64,000 nucleotides of DNA from Desulfosporosinus orientis DSM 765 (GCF_000235605.1 NC_016584.1:4632001-4696000); one strand, 5' to 3'; counted from the stretch's first letter, positions 9,426 through 17,953 are shown. Notes: generated by a model from the letters alone, not told the origin. Program-made: numbers and translations.

Positions 9426-9719
9426 CTATTTCACCTCCCAAGGGGAGCATGGTGTACCGGTTGCTCTGCTCACCGCAGTCATAACTCTGGCCTGAATTGT
9501 ACAGTCTAAGGCTCCCTTATCATTGGCATGGACAAGTGCATCCGTAATCCCCATTTCCTCCAGCGAATCCCTGATTGCTTTTCTGACCTGACGACCAAAC
9601 TGTCTTTCTACCGTGCTTGTTAACATGATTTCAATTCCCTTACCTACGTTAGGTTCAATTGAAATCGTGATGTCACTCGATTCAAGAGTGCCAGCAATTC
9701 CTACCTCTTTAATGATCAA
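9426..9719 (-). CDS. citD: Citrate lyase acyl carrier protein (gamma subunit)
   Basis: A 97-residue CitD. The AGTLESSD motif near residues 10-17 contains the serine that carries the phosphoribosyl-dephospho-CoA prosthetic group. I place the start at TTG 9719 because it has GGAGGAGG nine bases upstream and gives the family's usual length of about 98 residues; the longer open frame has no ribosome site. Enzymes that make and attach the prosthetic group (CitG, CitX) are not encoded in this window, except possibly in the fragment at the left edge. Confidence 0.92.
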   Translation of the reverse strand: MIIKEVGIAGTLESSDITISIEPNVGKGIEIMLTSTVERQFGRQVRKAIRDSLEEMGITDALVHANDKGALDCTIQARVMTAVSRATGTPCSPWEVK

Positions 9720-9832
9720 TTGTGTTAACCTCCTCCGTTTTTTGTATCTTGTATACATTTGCGCATAACAAAAACGCCGGGATAAGCCCATACAGGCCCA
9801 ATCGGCAAATGGGTTAATATGAAATATCTATA

Positions 9833-10879
9833 TTAATGCCTCATGCAGTCTGACTGAATCTGTCGGATGATTTCTCCGGCCTCTGATGATAATAGAAATT
9901 GATAGGTCGTTTGAGGAACAAGCTTCTCGACAGATTGTATTTTCCCACGTCGAATCAGTTTCCGGACCCTGGATGCGCTGATCGCGGCTCCATCCGTGGT
10001 TAACCTTGGTACTTCCTCAACTTCGATCCCCTCGCGAGGAAGTATCGTCTGCATCGTTTTATTATAGGTCGATGTTACTGCACAGTAAGGTTCTTCCCCA
10101 ATGAACCGTTTTTGGATATTCAAAGCAGTTGCAATATTATGGGAAAAGATCATAAGATCCAGTTGCGCATGAGTCTCCACAATATCTTCGTATTCCTTAA
10201 TAAAATACGAAGGAAAAGTAGCAGCTGAAATGATATAATCCTTCCCTTTGTGAATGACAACATTCGTTAAATGACTAACCCCTTCTTTCACTAATTGGTA
10301 TCTGATTTCCGCAGGAAAACTTGACCTGTCCTCCCAGACGACGAATATGTGAAGCTTTTGACAGCGTGATGCGGCATATTCAAGTAAATATTGGTGACCT
10401 AAGGTAAAGGGATTACAGTTAACAACGACCGCAGCAGAAGGAACGATATTCCCCGACTCACTAGAAATTTCATGCAAATACCTTGTGATTCCATCTTGTC
10501 GATTTTCCATCAGCACAACTTTGTAGGGTACCTCGGCTATTAGGTGAAAGCCTAAATCTGAAAATATCTGCTTGTTTTCAGGCTTTGTATAAATGAACAA
10601 ATGGGTCCTGCCTCTCCTGTATTGCTCATTCACTAAGTGCGTTATAACCTTTGCCGATAGTCCCATACCTTTGTATTGATCATCAACTGCAATACATTTC
10701 AGGACCTTTTCCGTAAAGGACCCTGTAGCGGCAATCCTGCTGCCGTCAGTCAACACCATGGAATATTCTAGATTTTTGTCCATTGCCAGTCCATGGCTAT
10801 TCAGAAATTCCTCTAACGCTTTCCTATCCCTTGGCTCTGTTAATTTGATGACCTGTTCCTGTAAACTATCCATCCACAT
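9833..10879 (-). CDS. citC: [Citrate (pro-3S)-lyase] ligase
   Basis: A 348-residue citrate lyase ligase that uses ATP and acetate to acetylate the prosthetic group of CitD and so activate the enzyme. An N-terminal GNAT-like region (about residues 1-130, with QYKGMGLSAKVITHL) precedes a nucleotidyltransferase domain beginning VVNCNPFTLGHQYLLEYA, where HxxH-like NPFTLGH is the ATP-binding signature. A late ISASRVR segment matches the family. It starts seven bases after the sensor kinase stop, so the two are almost certainly co-transcribed. Confidence 0.94.
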   Translation of the reverse strand: MWMDSLQEQVIKLTEPRDRKALEEFLNSHGLAMDKNLEYSMVLTDGSRIAATGSFTEKVLKCIAVDDQYKGMGLSAKVITHLVNEQYRRGRTHLFIYTKPENKQIFSDLGFHLIAEVPYKVVLMENRQDGITRYLHEISSESGNIVPSAAVVVNCNPFTLGHQYLLEYAASRCQKLHIFVVWEDRSSFPAEIRYQLVKEGVSHLTNVVIHKGKDYIISAATFPSYFIKEYEDIVETHAQLDLMIFSHNIATALNIQKRFIGEEPYCAVTSTYNKTMQTILPREGIEVEEVPRLTTDGAAISASRVRKLIRRGKIQSVEKLVPQTTYQFLLSSEAGEIIRQIQSDCMRH

Positions 10880-10885
10880 TGGTGT

Positions 10886-13132
10886 TCATCTTCCTTCAGA
10901 TTGAAGAATTTCGCGGATCTTCCTGGCCATTTCTGAACCGGTGACCGGCTTATACATATAATCATCGATAATTGATTTTTCCTTGAATTCCAGAACCTCT
11001 TCCTCCACAACTCCCGTCACAAGAAGAATTTTAATCGTGGGATTTAGTACCTTCATGCGTTCCGCCAGTTCCAGGCCTCTAATATAAGGCATGGCTTGGT
11101 CGGTAACCACAATATCAAATCTGTCTGGGTTCTGTTCAAAGACCTTGAGGGCTTCCACGCTGTTTGATTCGGCATATACTTTAAAACCAAACGGTTCGAG
11201 GCCCTTTTTAGTCACTTTTAAGACTTTCTCCAGATCATCCACCAGTAAAACGGTCTTCAAATCCCCCGGTATTTTCTCGGCATACTCTTTACTATCTTCA
11301 AGCCGGGTTGAGAGTTTTGGAAAATATACAGTAAATGTACTTCCTTTGCCTATTTCACTTACTACCAAAATAAATCCTTGATGATTTTGAACAATGCCTT
11401 GGACGATAAATAACCCCAGACCTGTACCCTCACCGATCAGTTTTGTCGTAAAGAAGGGATCGAATATTTTGGAAACCGTTTCCTTACTCATGCCATAACC
11501 TGTATCGGAAACAGAAATTCTTACAAAATGTTTGACATCCGCTGTAAACCCTTGAGGAGCCTGTTGTTTAATCTCCTCCATGGGAACTGTATCCAGCGTT
11601 ACCTTGAGAACCCCGCCTGTGTCTTTCATCGCATGGTAAGCATTTTTACATAAATTAAAAAGGACTTGATGAATCTGTACTTTGTTGGCAAGAATAACTC
11701 CAGTATCTTCTTTCTTGTAGATCAACTCTACATTGAGAGGCAGAGTGCATTTAAGCAATTTCAGTGTTTTTTCAACCTGCTCTTCAATGTTGAAGGGAAT
11801 AAATTTGGATTTTCCGTTATCCAAACGGCTGAATACCAGGATCTGCTCGATGATATCCTTGGCTTTTCCAGAAGCTTCAGAAATCTCATTTAAGTAATCA
11901 TAAATTTCCTCCTTGGGGTCAACTTGGTTCATAATGATTTCTGTATATCCCTGAATCGGAGAAAGCAAATTGTTAAACTCATGAGCAATACCCCCAGTCA
12001 GTGTTCCGATCACCTGAAGCTTTTGGGCATGCTGCAACTGCAAATCTTTATTTCTCAGTTCCTCTGTTGCCGCATTTAACTCTCTTAGATATTTTGTTTC
12101 AACTTCGAGAGCTTTCTTGTTTCTCAGGACTCTCATGATTATAAAGACGGCCACAGAAAAGATCAAAACAATTAATCCGAAGATTTGAAAGGTTCTTATT
12201 TGGTTTTGAGCAATCGGTTCTTCCAATTCATCATAATCCATGGTTACAGCCACAATCCAAAACGAGTCCCCAATATTTGCTCTAGAAAATGCATTGAGCT
12301 TTTTTGTCCTTTTTGGATCCTTATCTGTCCACCAGTAGGAGTAGTACTCCATAACACCCTCCTTCTGGCTCATTTGCATGTTAACCAAATTCTCTAAATC
12401 TTTGAAGTCAAAATTCGGATAAAGCTGTTTCCGCGTATCGATGACATCAATTCCTATTTGATCCTTAGCCGGGTGCATCAGGATGATCCCATCCTGATCT
12501 TTGACCATAATATAACCCTTCTGACCAACCTTTACAGACTTTAACAGACTTTCATAAACTACATTTAAATCAACAGAACCGACAAGCATCCCTTCAAATT
12601 CCCTGTCCAAAAACACCGGCTCGAAGATATTCACAACGAAATGTCCGGGCTGGTCCATTTTTGCCCTGCTTATGAAGGACTTTCTTTCCTTCAGAACTTT
12701 TTGAATATCTTCATTGAGCATGTTATGAATTTTCCCAGCCTCTTCGCCGTTCGCCTCGGGATACATGTAAACAATCTCACCTATTTTGTTTACTTCGTAT
12801 ATTCTTTGAACACTCTCATGCTTGGCTTGATAAAAAGCTCCAAGCGCATTCTGCAAAGCCCCAAAATCAAAACTTGCCATACCCAAGGCCACATCGTGGT
12901 TTCCTGTAAGGATCTTCAAATTATCAGTTTTTTCATTGAAAAATACCTCCAAATTTGTGCTCGCAGATTTGGAAATCGTCAGCATTTGCTGCTCCTGCTG
13001 GGCAATGATCGTATTTGTGTTTTCGCAATAGGTTTTATATACCATATATACCAAAATAAGAAATGTGGTTACAAACAAGATCAGGGTTAGCAGATTCTTT
13101 CTGTTAAGATCTTTATTTGCGATAATACCCAT
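10886..13132 (-). CDS. Cache-domain hybrid sensor histidine kinase leading the citrate operon
   Basis: A 748-residue membrane kinase. Order: membrane helix (about 14-34), extracellular double-Cache-like sensor (about 35-305), second helix (about 316-336), a dimerisation/phosphoacceptor helix with AHEFNNLLSPIQGY (His near 385), a HATPase domain with DTGYGMS and GTGLGLFIVQGI, and a C-terminal receiver (about 625-748) with VDD, phosphoacceptor Asp in VVTDQAMP and the KPV lysine. Cache domains often bind small carboxylates, so external citrate is a plausible signal; this is inference. Classical citrate sensing uses the PAS-type CitA kinase, which differs. It is the first gene of the operon and is divergent from the response regulator at 13373. 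Confidence 0.92.
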   Translation of the reverse strand: MGIIANKDLNRKNLLTLILFVTTFLILVYMVYKTYCENTNTIIAQQEQQMLTISKSASTNLEVFFNEKTDNLKILTGNHDVALGMASFDFGALQNALGAFYQAKHESVQRIYEVNKIGEIVYMYPEANGEEAGKIHNMLNEDIQKVLKERKSFISRAKMDQPGHFVVNIFEPVFLDREFEGMLVGSVDLNVVYESLLKSVKVGQKGYIMVKDQDGIILMHPAKDQIGIDVIDTRKQLYPNFDFKDLENLVNMQMSQKEGVMEYYSYWWTDKDPKRTKKLNAFSRANIGDSFWIVAVTMDYDELEEPIAQNQIRTFQIFGLIVLIFSVAVFIIMRVLRNKKALEVETKYLRELNAATEELRNKDLQLQHAQKLQVIGTLTGGIAHEFNNLLSPIQGYTEIIMNQVDPKEEIYDYLNEISEASGKAKDIIEQILVFSRLDNGKSKFIPFNIEEQVEKTLKLLKCTLPLNVELIYKKEDTGVILANKVQIHQVLFNLCKNAYHAMKDTGGVLKVTLDTVPMEEIKQQAPQGFTADVKHFVRISVSDTGYGMSKETVSKIFDPFFTTKLIGEGTGLGLFIVQGIVQNHQGFILVVSEIGKGSTFTVYFPKLSTRLEDSKEYAEKIPGDLKTVLLVDDLEKVLKVTKKGLEPFGFKVYAESNSVEALKVFEQNPDRFDIVVTDQAMPYIRGLELAERMKVLNPTIKILLVTGVVEEEVLEFKEKSIIDDYMYKPVTGSEMARKIREILQSEGR

Positions 13133-13257
13133 TAATATCTATCCTCTTTATGTAACATATTTGTACAACCTATGGTTAATTTATTATATATCGAGTATTA
13201 TGTTTATTATTAAACTATTTTGTATCTTTATTGCTTGAATTTTATTATAAAGGAGAT

Positions 13258-13328
13258 ATCTTAAAAGATTCTGAATACATCTTAAAAATTATTAAGGATT
13301 GACTTGCCGAAGAACAAGCTGATAAGAT
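13258..13328 (+). promoter_or_regulatory. Promoter and direct repeats before the response regulator
   Basis: A candidate promoter has TTGACT at 13299-13304, an 18-base spacer and TAAGAT at 13323-13328. Just upstream, the 9-base sequence ATCTTAAAA occurs twice (13258-13266 and 13279-13287), 21 bases apart, about two helical turns. Such spacing fits binding by an OmpR-type regulator, possibly the product of 13373, but this is inferred. The 240-bp gap serves both divergent transcripts; the minus-strand promoter is less clear. Confidence 0.5.
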
Positions 13329-13372
13329 ATGTCCTACTTTAGATTATATGGATTTTCGAGGGAGGTATTAAA

Positions 13373-14068
13373 TTGAATAAGCCTGTTGTACTGATTGCTG
13401 ACGATGAAGATTACATTAGAAAACTAGTTTCAACCGCCCTTGACCATGAGAATATACTAGTCTACCAGGCCAAAAACGGGAGTGAGGCACTGGAGATGAT
13501 TAAGCGCATCTCCTTTGATCTTATTATTTTGGATATCATGATGGGGGATATCAATGGGTATGATGTTATTAGCACCATCCGTTCTCAGGGTATCAATATT
13601 CCTGTTTTTCTATTGAGTGGTAAAAAAGAAGATTATGATAAGATTATCGGATTTGGAATCGGTGCAGATGGGTATATAACCAAACCTTTTAGTCCTGTAG
13701 TACTTTGTGCCCAAGTTAAAACTCAAATTAAACGTTATCGGGAACTCCTTGATGCGAAAAATCAATATTTCAAAATAATTCTTGATCCATTTGTCTTTAA
13801 CCTCAAAACTTATACCTGCTATAAAAACGAAATTGAACTGCCTTTATCTTCAAAGGAAGCACTTTTGATGAAATTTTTTATGGAAAATCCGAATCAAGTT
13901 TTTAGTAAGGAACAGATCTATCAAAATGTTTGGGGAGATAACATAGTTGATGACAATACGATCATGGTATACATTCGGCATTTGAGGTCAAAAATTGAGG
14001 AAAATCCAAGTAAACCAGAATACCTGAAAACCATCTGGGGCATAGGCTATAAATTATCTGTCGAGTAG
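13373..14068 (+). CDS. OmpR-family response regulator, divergent from the citrate operon
   Basis: A 231-residue regulator. Receiver domain at about 1-120: acidic pair in IADDED, phosphoacceptor in LIILDIMMGD, switch Ser in LLSGK and Lys in TKPFSP. A winged-helix DNA-binding domain at about 130-230 ends with VYIRHLRSKIEENPSKPEYL and WGIGYKL, the OmpR/PhoB signature. The start is TTG, set by GGGAGG seven bases upstream. It is the likely partner of the kinase at 10886-13132 and so a candidate activator of citrate genes, judged from gene position only. Confidence 0.92.
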   Translation: MNKPVVLIADDEDYIRKLVSTALDHENILVYQAKNGSEALEMIKRISFDLIILDIMMGDINGYDVISTIRSQGINIPVFLLSGKKEDYDKIIGFGIGADGYITKPFSPVVLCAQVKTQIKRYRELLDAKNQYFKIILDPFVFNLKTYTCYKNEIELPLSSKEALLMKFFMENPNQVFSKEQIYQNVWGDNIVDDNTIMVYIRHLRSKIEENPSKPEYLKTIWGIGYKLSVE

Positions 14069-14096
14069 TAATAAGCAACTGATACTTAAGAGCGAA

Positions 14097-14229
14097 TAAA
14101 ACAACGTCTATCTTCTGTGCCTACATTCTCTCTGTTGTAACTATGTGGATTGAAGACGGCGTTAATTTAGGCAATATCACCCCTAAAGAAAGCAGAGTTT
14201 GCTTGTCAGAGACCGACGTCGTTGTTTTA
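14097..14229 (+). other. Inverted repeat enclosing a non-coding segment after the response regulator
   Basis: TAAAACAACG at 14097-14106 and its complement at 14220-14229 bracket about 113 bases that contain no convincing ORF. The arms lie immediately upstream of a strong terminator. The segment could be a structured 3' untranslated region or a small RNA; no known RNA family was recognised. Confidence 0.35.
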
Positions 14230-14234
14230 ATTTT

Positions 14235-14285
14235 AAAAACCCCTAGGCACGATTTTAATATGCAAATCGTGAACTAGGGGTTTTT
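14235..14285 (+). terminator. Strong intrinsic terminator after the response regulator
   Basis: A long hairpin, AAAAACCCCTAG with CTAGGGGTTTTT plus inner pairing GCACGATTT/AAATCGTG, ends in a T run on the plus strand. The A/T-flanked stem could also act on the convergent minus-strand transcript from 14446. Confidence 0.85.
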
Positions 14286-14445
14286 AATTCTACATACCTA
14301 AAGTTTTTTCGTCTTTTTACAAATGTCAACTGAGGGAGTAACGTCATAACTTTATTTTTTTATAATGCCTCCTGCATTTCCAATAAACTTTGCCATCCTT
14401 TTGAAAACCTTTCCCTGTTCAAGATTCTCTAAGAGTTGTTTGTAA

Positions 14446-14829
14446 TCACAGATTTACTTTCCATAGACCATGGAGGTTACAGTACTCTCTAATCTCCACT
14501 ACATCCTCTTGTTTAATACGAAATTCTGCAACTGGTTTTTGTCCAGGTACTAACTCTGCTCTCAATACCTGGTCCTTCGTCAATACTTCAATAAAACGAA
14601 TCGAATGCTTCTCTTCCATCGGGTGTTCCACACTGCCCACTCTAACCAAGATTCCTTCACCCGAGGCTTCAATTACCGGGACATGTTTTTCTTTAGCGGC
14701 ATCCTCCGTTTTAGCTTCCAGTTTCTCCATCGGCTGATGGCAGCATACCAGGGCCGGAGCCCCTTGTTCAACAACTTCCACCACATTGCCACAAATACTG
14801 CATTTATAGAGTTCACGTAATTTTGTCAT
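14446..14829 (-). CDS. dfx: Desulfoferrodoxin (superoxide reductase, two-centre type)
   Basis: A 127-residue class I superoxide reductase. The N-terminal desulforedoxin domain has Fe ligands C10, C13, C29 and C30. The C-terminal catalytic domain has His49, His69, His75, Cys117 and His120 for the non-haem Fe site, with the catalytic Glu47-Lys48 pair conserved. It reduces superoxide to hydrogen peroxide using electrons from rubredoxin, which is encoded in the same operon. Its ATG overlaps the fprA stop by four bases, so the two are translationally coupled. Confidence 0.96.
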   Translation of the reverse strand: MTKLRELYKCSICGNVVEVVEQGAPALVCCHQPMEKLEAKTEDAAKEKHVPVIEASGEGILVRVGSVEHPMEEKHSIRFIEVLTKDQVLRAELVPGQKPVAEFRIKQEDVVEIREYCNLHGLWKVNL

Positions 14830-15989
14830 CCTAATCCCTCCATAACTTTTTTGGTTACTTCTTTTAACTGGTCGCTATCCGGAATGTATTGAATTCGAAT
14901 TTGATCTAATACTTCAAAACGCATACTTTTTAATGCTTCTTCAATGAGACCTACACTCTGACCTCCCCAACCATAAGAACCAAAACCAAAACCTACCCGT
15001 CTTTGGGGAGCCAATCCTTTCAGATAAGCCAAGAATGCGGCGACAGTCGGTAAAATATTGTTATTAATCGTCGGAGAACCTATACAAATATATTTTGAGG
15101 TAAGTACTTCGGTCATAATATCGGAGATATCGTTATATTTAAGATTCATCATTCGGGTAGTAATACCTTTTGCCTCGTAGGCATTTTGAATTGCAAAGGC
15201 AATCTTTTCGGTAGAGTTCCACATTGTATCGTACACAATCACCGCTTTTTCTTCCGTTTCATACTTGGACCATTTCTGGTACTCACTGATTATAGCCGGA
15301 ATATTTGTACGCCAAATTATTCCATGGCTAGGGGCAATTGTCTCGATTTCTAGACCACCAACGGATTCTAAGGCTTTTTGAACTTGACTACCATAAGGAA
15401 GAACGATATTTGCATAGTACTTTGCAGCTTCTTCCATCACAATACCGAGTGGAAGTTGGTCATCAAAACGTTCCGAAGTTGCGATATGCTGACCGAAAGC
15501 ATCGTTAGAAAATAAAATCTTTTCTTCAGGAACAAAGCAAACCATGTTGTCAGGCCAATGAACCATTGGAGTATTAACAAAGGTCAAATTACGATTGCCC
15601 AAACACAGTGTTTCTCCCGATTTCATGATGGTATAATCCCAATTCCCTTTGTAGTGGGCTTTTAGTCCTTTCTCTCCATTGGGTGATGTAAATAGTTTAG
15701 CGTTAGGTGTTAAGGCCATGATCCGAGGCAATCCACCAGAATGATCCATTTCCACATGATTTGAGACAACATAGTCAATTTTTGTTGGATCAATAATTTC
15801 CGATATCCTGGCTAACATTTCATCAATTAAGTAATGCTTCACAGTATCGATAAGAGTCACCTTTTCATCAATGATGAGATAGGCATTATAGGTCGTTCCT
15901 CTCGGGGTGGAATATCCGTGAAAATTACGGATATTCCAGTCAATTCCCCCAACCCAATAAATGTTTTCTTTAATTTGAATCGGTTTCAT
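14826..15989 (-). CDS. fprA: A-type flavoprotein (rubredoxin:oxygen oxidoreductase / FprA)
   Basis: A 387-residue flavodiiron protein. The N-terminal metallo-beta-lactamase-like domain has the diiron motif NHVEMDHSG (His78, Glu80, Asp82, His83), and the C-terminal flavodoxin domain begins near residue 250 (VIVYDTMWNSTEKIA) and binds FMN. It reduces O2 to water or NO to N2O with electrons from rubredoxin. The rubredoxin gene is 22 bases upstream and desulfoferrodoxin overlaps downstream, giving a compact oxygen-detoxification operon. Whether O2 or NO is the main substrate cannot be told from sequence. Confidence 0.95.
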   Translation of the reverse strand: MKPIQIKENIYWVGGIDWNIRNFHGYSTPRGTTYNAYLIIDEKVTLIDTVKHYLIDEMLARISEIIDPTKIDYVVSNHVEMDHSGGLPRIMALTPNAKLFTSPNGEKGLKAHYKGNWDYTIMKSGETLCLGNRNLTFVNTPMVHWPDNMVCFVPEEKILFSNDAFGQHIATSERFDDQLPLGIVMEEAAKYYANIVLPYGSQVQKALESVGGLEIETIAPSHGIIWRTNIPAIISEYQKWSKYETEEKAVIVYDTMWNSTEKIAFAIQNAYEAKGITTRMMNLKYNDISDIMTEVLTSKYICIGSPTINNNILPTVAAFLAYLKGLAPQRRVGFGFGSYGWGGQSVGLIEEALKSMRFEVLDQIRIQYIPDSDQLKEVTKKVMEGLG

Positions 15990-16011
15990 GTATTCACCTT
16001 CTTGTTTCTCC

Positions 16012-16173
16012 TTATTCTATGGGTTCAAATTGATCTTTTGTAACACCACATGTTGGGCAAACCCAGTCATCCGGAATATCTTCAAACGATGTTCCGGGGG
16101 CAATACCGGAATCCTGATCTCCAATGGCAGGGTCGTAAACATAACCACAAACGGAACACTGATATTTTTTCAT
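16012..16173 (-). CDS. Rubredoxin
   Basis: A 53-residue rubredoxin with the Fe(Cys)4 ligands C6-x2-C9 and C39-x2-C42 in CSVCGY and CPTCGV. It would donate electrons to FprA and desulfoferrodoxin encoded immediately downstream. I use the ATG at 16173, preceded by AAGGAGG; the longer open frame adds 25 residues that do not belong to the fold. Confidence 0.96.
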   Translation of the reverse strand: MKKYQCSVCGYVYDPAIGDQDSGIAPGTSFEDIPDDWVCPTCGVTKDQFEPIE

Positions 16174-16223
16174 TTTATTGTCCTCCTTTTTTATTTGAAG
16201 TTTATTATCTTCTCTATGGTTGA

Positions 16224-16649
16224 CTACTTTACTACGAGTACTGGGCATTGAATATGCGCGAGAACTCGTTGAGTTACGCTTCCCAATACAGCGCCTGTAA
16301 TCGGTCCATGACCGTGACTACCCATTACTACGAGGTCAAAGTCTCCTTTAGCTTCTTCAATAATTGCAGCTGCAGGATGACCGGAAATATGCTTCTTCTG
16401 TATGCGAATATCGGGTACGTCAATTCCCGTTAAAGCTGCTTCCAACGCCGCTTCTCCGATTTGATCTATTTGCTCTTGAGGTACAACAATATCATAAGAC
16501 ACTGTATAGCCCCAATACGCCTCAGGATTGTACGTAACATGGAAAAGTTCAACTTCAGAGTTAAATTGCCTCGCAAGTTGTAATGCAGTAATCAAAGCCT
16601 TGCGTGAAGCCTCCGAAACATCGGTGGGAACCAGAATTCTTTTAAACAT
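16224..16649 (-). CDS. Universal stress protein, UspA family
   Basis: A 141-residue single-domain UspA protein opening [15 protein letters not shown]. The ATP-binding loop [16 protein letters not shown] near the C-terminus keeps the G-x2-G-x9-G-S pattern, so it is of the ATP-binding type. The ATG at 16649 is used because GGAAAGG lies nine bases before it; an upstream in-frame TTG abuts that ribosome site. It is the first gene of the rubredoxin-fprA-dfx operon and closest to its promoter. Confidence 0.93.
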   Translation of the reverse strand: MFKRILVPTDVSEASRKALITALQLARQFNSEVELFHVTYNPEAYWGYTVSYDIVVPQEQIDQIGEAALEAALTGIDVPDIRIQKKHISGHPAAAIIEEAKGDFDLVVMGSHGHGPITGAVLGSVTQRVLAHIQCPVLVVK

Positions 16650-16766
16650 TTCGATCAACCTTTCCTATTTATAGATTTAAGCATTTCGGAAATGATTCTA
16701 CGGCTAGAGGATTAAACCAGCTCTAAAAGTATGAGACAAAAGGTATTAATCGAAGCTATGCTTAAT

Positions 16767-16803
16767 TTATAATTATTATATCATAGTAATAATTATTGTT
16801 CAA
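16767..16803 (-). promoter_or_regulatory. Promoter with overlapping PerR box for the oxygen-defence operon
   Basis: On the minus strand: -35 TTGAAC (16798-16803), a 17-base spacer, and -10 TATAAT (16775-16780). The -10 lies inside TTATAATTATTATAT (16767-16781), which matches the PerR consensus TTATAATnATTATAA except for the last base. PerR is a peroxide-sensing Fur-family repressor, so binding here would block the promoter until peroxide appears. The perR gene is not in the window. Confidence 0.75.
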
Positions 16804-16917
16804 TATACATCTTATGGTTTTTTTTAATAATGATTCAGATTTATTGATCCGATGTTTAATGGACCTGAAATGTATTAGATAACCGATGGTTGCTTTGCAA
16901 CAAACAAATTATGTAAC

Positions 16918-16953
16918 AAAAATAGCGCCCTTAGCAATTATAACTAAGGCCGC
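16918..16953 (-). terminator. Intrinsic terminator after the nitroreductase gene
   Basis: GCGGCCTTAG and CTAAGGGCGC pair with one mismatch (16944-16953 with 16925-16934), followed on the minus strand by TATTTTT. It begins two bases after the stop of the small orphan frame at 16955. Confidence 0.75.
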
Positions 16954-16954
16954 T

Positions 16955-17092
16955 TTACACTCTTTTAGGCATCTTTTCTTTTAGTGTTTTCTTCGCAAAA
17001 TTCATTAACTCCATTTCTTCTTTTGTAAATAAAATCTTAACAGCTCGTGGCCTTTTAGTCCCACCACGACACTTGCAACGGGTTTCTGTCCA
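16955..17092 (-). pseudogene. Orphan C-terminal coding fragment overlapping the nitroreductase end
   Basis: A 45-codon open frame without a good start reads protein-like, basic and helix-forming sequence (for example ILFTKEEMELMNFAKKTLK) and stops two bases before the terminator hairpin. It overlaps the last codons of the nitroreductase in another frame. It may be the tail of a gene whose front was lost, or a short ORF using an unseen start. I do not recognise the family. Confidence 0.3.
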
Positions 17093-17870
17093 CTAATCGT
17101 TTATAAGCATACTTTGGGAAACCTACTAACAATCCACCGGTGACAACCATGTTTTCTGGCAGCTTCAAGATATTCAATAATGGCTTATAATTGGCAGATG
17201 CGCATCCTTCAAAGAATCCCGCCCAACATGTTCCCAATTCAATAGCCGGAGCGTAGAGCTCAGCGTACGCGAGTGAAAAATGTGTATTATCTCGTCCACG
17301 GGGTTGAAAGTTCTTTGAAGTCATGGCCACGATAAGACTCGGAGCGTTTCGTAAAATAACATCTTGACCAGTTTTACGATAAGTGTCTACTACTCCACTA
17401 TAATACTGTGCCCATGCAGAACCACTTCGTACTAGCTCTTCCATCCAATCAACTGTAACGGCCGTTATTTTGCGCAGCGTTTCAGCGTTATCAATGACGA
17501 GATAAGCAACACCTTGAGTGTTGCCTCCGGTTGGTGCCAATCGCGCGATATCGAGGAGCTGCACTATTTTTTCCCGTGGTACAGGATTTTGTTTGTAGCG
17601 GCGAATAGATCGTCGAGAACGGAGAAAGCGGGCTGCAGTGTCAGCGTCAAGGACAGGCACATTTTCAAGCGGCAATTGTTTGGCGAGTGGTGCCTTCACG
17701 TTATCCATTGCCGCCACAGGGCACACAGCCACGCAGTGTCCACAGGCAATACAATTCCGTTCTGTGGCCTGCGGCACTTGATTCTCCATAATGATACTTC
17801 CTGAGGGGCAGACTTCTGCACAAAGTCCACAGCGGATACATTTCTCTTGGTTAACTTGAATCAGATCCAT
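17055..17870 (-). CDS. Ferredoxin-nitroreductase fusion protein
   Basis: A 271-residue protein. Residues 1-60 hold two 4Fe-4S motifs, CIRCGLCAEVCPSG and CIACGHCVAVCPV; the rest is an FMN-dependent nitroreductase domain with the opening RRSIRRYKQNPVP and the APTGGNTQGV FMN loop. Such proteins pass electrons from Fe-S clusters to FMN to reduce nitro- or quinone-like compounds, though the true substrate is unknown. The ATG at 17870 is favoured because AGGAG lies eight bases upstream; two start codons just before it are too close. The TetR gene upstream on the same strand may regulate it. Confidence 0.9.
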   Translation of the reverse strand: MDLIQVNQEKCIRCGLCAEVCPSGSIIMENQVPQATERNCIACGHCVAVCPVAAMDNVKAPLAKQLPLENVPVLDADTAARFLRSRRSIRRYKQNPVPREKIVQLLDIARLAPTGGNTQGVAYLVIDNAETLRKITAVTVDWMEELVRSGSAWAQYYSGVVDTYRKTGQDVILRNAPSLIVAMTSKNFQPRGRDNTHFSLAYAELYAPAIELGTCWAGFFEGCASANYKPLLNILKLPENMVVTGGLLVGFPKYAYKRLVDRNPLQVSWWD

Positions 17871-17953
17871 ATTCATCACTCCTACTTTCCAATTTTTCTA
17901 GTCTTCTGCAAATTCTTCATTCTCTAAAATGACCATTCGTTTAAAAATGTTCT

